9,022 nucleotides of DNA from Bacillota bacterium (lineage in GTDB: Bacteria; Bacillota; Clostridia; Peptostreptococcales; Anaerovoracaceae). The position numbers and the translations under genes are program-made. Positions 6,548 to 9,022 of the stretch are shown one piece after another (position 1 is the first letter of the stretch; each line of letters opens with the position of its first letter). Below the pieces are notes generated by a model. It was not told the origin of the DNA. It was given only the letters and a program-made list of their open reading frames with translations, and searched no databases. Location: NCBI GenBank assembly GCA_029266295.1, contig JAQSXD010000130.1, positions 1 through 9,022 on the forward strand, given 5' to 3'.

Positions 6548-8473
6548 TTATTGTGTTGTTATGATTACTCTGCTTAGAGCACTGTCCCATTTCACATCGG
6601 CACCTAAACCTTCTGATACAAACCGAAGTGGCACGAAGGTCAGTTCGTCCTGGATGAATGGCACGGCGTCCAGCTGAATCTTGACTCCGTTCATATAGGC
6701 GGCGGGGCTGCCGATGGTCAGGCGAAGCTTTGTGGCACCGCTGACTGCGGTTACCGTCTTGGTGGAGGCGTCCCATTCGACCGTTGCGCCCAGTGCCTCA
6801 AAGATTTTTCGCAGAGGTACCATTGTCTTATTGTTCTTAATTGTGGGCTCAGAATCAAAGTACAACTCTACCCCGTTCAGATATACCGTCACAGGGTGAG
6901 AAGCTGCTTTTATGGTTTGCCAGCTTTCGGGAACTTTGAAGCAGCCTACTCGAGCATTACCGGAGTCATCTCCGATCGTAACGAAGGCATAGCCATCGTC
7001 GGTCAGTATGATATCTTTAAATATGGTAGGGAGAACTTCTGCTCCATATTGATTTAACAGGCCGGCGCCCTCGTAGTAATATTGAAAGACAACCTTAAAG
7101 TTATTAAAAAAGTCTCCGGTATTGGAATATTTAAAGCCTGTTAGATTGTTTCCGGCGGAATCAAATAGAGCAAATTTCTGGTTATAATCATGAGGGGGAG
7201 CTGCTCCCGGAGGGTATACACCACTCTTCATCCCCATATAAAGCTCATTGCTGAGATAATAAAGAGAAAATTCTTTCCAACCGGTCAGCACATTTTCATC
7301 CTTGTCTAAAAAAGCACTGATTGCTTTACCGTCCTTATTTTTTTTTGCATAGAATCGACCATCTGAACTCCCGTCATAAGATACATAGGAATAATCGTCG
7401 GCCATCTTCACCGGCTCTCCTGAAGAATCCAGTAGAGTGGACTCATCTCCTTTCCGAGCCAGATATAATCCGTTTTCCTGCTCATAAAGATAATCGTTCT
7501 CCAAAGGCAGTATCATATTTCCCGCCTTATCGATAAGACCCCATTTGTCGCTGACCGCTACGGCGGCAAGCCCATTGCTGAAGTAACGGGCGCTGTCGTA
7601 AGTCAGAGGAATCACCTCAACTCCTGTTTTGTCAGTATAGCCCCATTTTCCGTCACGGCAGACGGGGGCCAAACCCTCGGAAAAATGGAGTGCGTCATCA
7701 TAGATGAACGGTGTAATTTCCTTGCCGGACAGATCCAGATAGCCGTATTTTCCTTCTTTGGAGGCAGCGATGGATTCTTCAGAGACCATAAATGACCAAT
7801 CGGTGGAATAGACAGCCTCGGTCAAGGGGGTTCCGGTGTTGTCCAGGAAGGCATACTTGCCTCCGCTTATCTTCGCCGCGAAGATACCACTGCCGAGATA
7901 GAGCAAGTCGGTGTATTTTCCGTCCTTATCCTCGAGGATGAGGGTTCCATTTTGATCAAGGATTCCTTTGTGAGATGTTGCTTTTACAGTAACGGACGTA
8001 TAGCCTTCGAAAAATGAACTCACATCACTGTAAAGAGTGCCGTCAATAGATACAATTTTCTCGGATGATATAATACTGTGACTGTTTTCTGCGTTCATAA
8101 TCGTTACGCTCTCTCCATCGGAATAGGAAGAACTCATGGAGTGATAGTTCATCGGAGCCAGTACAAGGGATCCCTTTCCGTTTACATAGGCGGTTTTACT
8201 GCTGGTTCCATCAGACATCTCCAAACGATAAAATCCTGTATTTGATCCATCACCGCTGATATAATAATGATTGTAAGGACCGAAATCAAACCATGTGACT
8301 TCAACTCCTAGGTTTGTGATAATTTTTTCAGCAGATTGATCTTTTTCAAGGGCAGAAGCACTGCCGGCAGTATTGCCGGCAATGAGGGCAACGGCCAGAA
8401 GGCAGCAGGAGCTTTTCGAGATGATTTTTTTAATCTGCTCTTTCGATTTTAGAATGATTGCTTTAGACTTCAT
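6548..8473 (-). CDS. Exported WG-repeat protein with C-terminal copper-amine-oxidase-like stalk domain
   Basis: This 641-residue secreted protein starts at 8473 behind AGAGGAGA (8481-8488, 7-nt spacing). The N-terminus has a long lysine-rich region, a hydrophobic core at about 23-35 and a probable cleavage after SASA near residue 41. The middle holds WG/KWG-type repeats of the form 'K-x-G-x-x-D-x-x-G': clear copies at about 205, 242 ('KYGYLD'), 276 ('KWGYTD') and 310 ('KWGLID'), with more degenerate ones flanking. Residues about 526-641 are two halves of the copper-amine-oxidase N-terminal-like stalk domain ('VYLNGVELYFDSEPTIKNNKTMVPLR' type, then 'AYMNGVKIQLDAVPFIQDELTFVPLRFVSEGLGADVKWD' type), common in exported Firmicute proteins and without the oxidase itself. 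It is probably an envelope binding protein; its ligand is unknown. It has no SLH module or sortase motif, so its attachment would be through the stalk domain or loose. Confidence 0.9.
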   Translation of the reverse strand: MKSKAIILKSKEQIKKIISKSSCCLLAVALIAGNTAGSASALEKDQSAEKIITNLGVEVTWFDFGPYNHYYISGDGSNTGFYRLEMSDGTSSKTAYVNGKGSLVLAPMNYHSMSSSYSDGESVTIMNAENSHSIISSEKIVSIDGTLYSDVSSFFEGYTSVTVKATSHKGILDQNGTLILEDKDGKYTDLLYLGSGIFAAKISGGKYAFLDNTGTPLTEAVYSTDWSFMVSEESIAASKEGKYGYLDLSGKEITPFIYDDALHFSEGLAPVCRDGKWGYTDKTGVEVIPLTYDSARYFSNGLAAVAVSDKWGLIDKAGNMILPLENDYLYEQENGLYLARKGDESTLLDSSGEPVKMADDYSYVSYDGSSDGRFYAKKNKDGKAISAFLDKDENVLTGWKEFSLYYLSNELYMGMKSGVYPPGAAPPHDYNQKFALFDSAGNNLTGFKYSNTGDFFNNFKVVFQYYYEGAGLLNQYGAEVLPTIFKDIILTDDGYAFVTIGDDSGNARVGCFKVPESWQTIKAASHPVTVYLNGVELYFDSEPTIKNNKTMVPLRKIFEALGATVEWDASTKTVTAVSGATKLRLTIGSPAAYMNGVKIQLDAVPFIQDELTFVPLRFVSEGLGADVKWDSALSRVIITTQ

Positions 8474-8789
8474 GATAATCTCTCCTCTCTATGAATAACA
8501 ATACCCTTCGAGTTGATTTTAATCCACAGAAAGGGAAATTACAAGGTTGGTTCGAAAGAGTACAAGGGGCAAGGGAGTGCTTTGCAGCGAATACAATATT
8601 TGGACTGTGCAAATAAATCAAATAAATTGTAGAATAATAAAATGAAATGTCAAAATCGAAACGGTTGAATTTTGAATATATTGTACGCCCCGCTCCGTGT
8701 ATTGTAGAAGCTGGTCTGAAACGTTGAAATAGTCAGAAAACTTGGTATGAATATCCTGATATTTTCTTAAACTTTTTTTCATAAATATC
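8474..8789. other. Intergenic region with leader of the WG-repeat gene and no gene seen
   Basis: About 316 nt lie between the WG-repeat gene and the next plus-strand promoter. The part 8474-8619 is the predicted 146-nt untranslated leader of the minus-strand gene and holds its ribosome site; I found no strong hairpin or riboswitch signature in it. The rest is AT-rich upstream DNA. A small palindrome (ATATCCTGATAT, 8750-8761) is the only other regularity and could be chance. Confidence 0.6.
8626..8653 (-). promoter_or_regulatory. Vegetative-type promoter of the WG-repeat gene
   Basis: On the minus strand a perfect -35 box TTGACA (8648-8653) is followed after 16 bp by TACAAT (8626-8631). Transcription should start near 8619, giving a leader of about 146 nt before the start codon. 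The match to the housekeeping sigma-factor consensus suggests steady, fairly strong expression. Confidence 0.75.
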
Positions 8790-8818
8790 TTGCATTCTAT
8801 TGAAATCTATAATATACT
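8790..8818 (+). promoter_or_regulatory. Promoter of the structured RNA at the right edge
   Basis: TTGCAT (8790-8795) and TATACT (8813-8818) are separated by 17 bp, matching a housekeeping promoter. The expected start is near 8825, just before the densely paired region. An overlapping TATAAT at 8808-8813 has no -35 at usable spacing. Confidence 0.62.
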
Positions 8819-8824
8819 ACAAAG

Positions 8825-9022
8825 GCTTGCTATACCAGCTCTCCAGATTTGCATCACTAATGCAAATCGTAGGCGAACTAATGCAACGAAATCACAAATC
8901 TTCGATTTATAGATTTCGACTGCAAAAAGGCGATGAAGCAGGAAGTTGCTGAGCTATCAGGTAATTTCTGCAGAGAATTGTCCGTTCCAGAAACGGGCGA
9001 AGGGATTCTCGTGCTTTTTGCT
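8825..9022 (+). ncRNA. Structured non-coding RNA, possibly raiA-like
   Basis: A roughly 195-nt plus-strand stretch, starting 7 nt after a good -10 box, is packed with complementary segments. (a) 8846-8854 pairs with 8860-8868 (9 bp, 5-nt loop). (b) 8887-8893 pairs with 8912-8918, enclosing 8896-8900 with 8904-8908. (c) 8949-8952 pairs with 8957-8960. (d) 8970-8978 pairs with 9005-9014 (one bulge), enclosing 8980-8986 with 8992-8998. The last stem runs into TTTTT at 9015-9019, like an intrinsic terminator. No ribosome site and no convincing protein is seen, so a stand-alone RNA is favoured. The size, layout and some unpaired stretches (such as GCGAACTAA at 8873-8881 and GGCGATGAAGCAGG at 8929-8942) recall the raiA motif RNA of Firmicutes and Fusobacteria; this is recollection, not a search result. 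A riboswitch leader for a gene beyond the edge is the main alternative. The 3' end may lie just outside the window. Confidence 0.55.

Noticed and set aside
8750..8761. Palindrome ATATCCTGATAT as an operator.
   Set aside because: It is short, AT-rich and unique in the window; chance is the simplest explanation.
8929..8980. Superficial likeness to fluoride or glycine riboswitch cores (GGCGATGAAG, CTATCAGGTA).
   Set aside because: The surrounding conserved helices and pseudoknot elements of those classes could not be laid out on the sequence.
8933..9022. Open plus-strand frame starting at ATG 8933, and an open minus-strand frame over the same bases (8884-9022).
   Set aside because: There is no ribosome binding site, both strands are open at once, and the region is better explained by RNA base pairing. 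A coding role cannot be fully excluded because the window ends here.

Overview
The window reads as chromosomal DNA of a low-to-moderate GC Gram-positive bacterium, most likely an anaerobic Clostridia-type Firmicute. The reasons are strong AGGAGG-type ribosome binding sites, an S-layer-homology (SLH) surface protein, a WG-repeat/copper-amine-oxidase-stalk exported protein, a stand-alone LUD-domain protein with a cysteine-rich tail, and CheX-type phosphatases. I see no phage, transposon, CRISPR array, rRNA or tRNA.

Layout. (1) 62-4072 (+) is a 1336-residue secreted protein: signal peptide, about 700 residues of mainly helical sequence with no family I recognise, an Ig-like domain, two InlB-type B repeats, a glycine linker and three SLH modules. 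It ends at a clear intrinsic terminator (4079-4111). (2) 4206-6394 (+) is a compact four-gene run behind its own extended -10 promoter: a LUD-domain protein, a CheY-like receiver fused to a CheX phosphatase, a second stand-alone CheX overlapping it by 8 nt, and a 63-residue two-helix membrane protein. (3) A perfect 27-bp inverted repeat (6448-6502) sits between convergent transcription units and probably terminates both. (4) 6548-8473 (-) is an exported WG-repeat protein with a C-terminal stalk domain, driven by a near-consensus promoter (TTGACA-N16-TACAAT) and a leader of about 146 nt. (5) From about 8825 to the right edge, a further plus-strand promoter drives what looks like a heavily folded, roughly 195-nt non-coding RNA with a terminator-like 3' end. 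From memory it resembles the raiA-type structured RNA of Firmicutes and Fusobacteria, but I could not test this.

How the parts may work together. The two large proteins are cell-envelope proteins. The central operon looks like a small phospho-signalling unit in which a receiver domain carries its own phosphatase and is co-made with a second phosphatase of the same fold. No kinase, chemoreceptor or flagellar gene is present, so its input and output are unknown. The two least explained items are this receiver-CheX/CheX pair and the structured RNA at the right edge.
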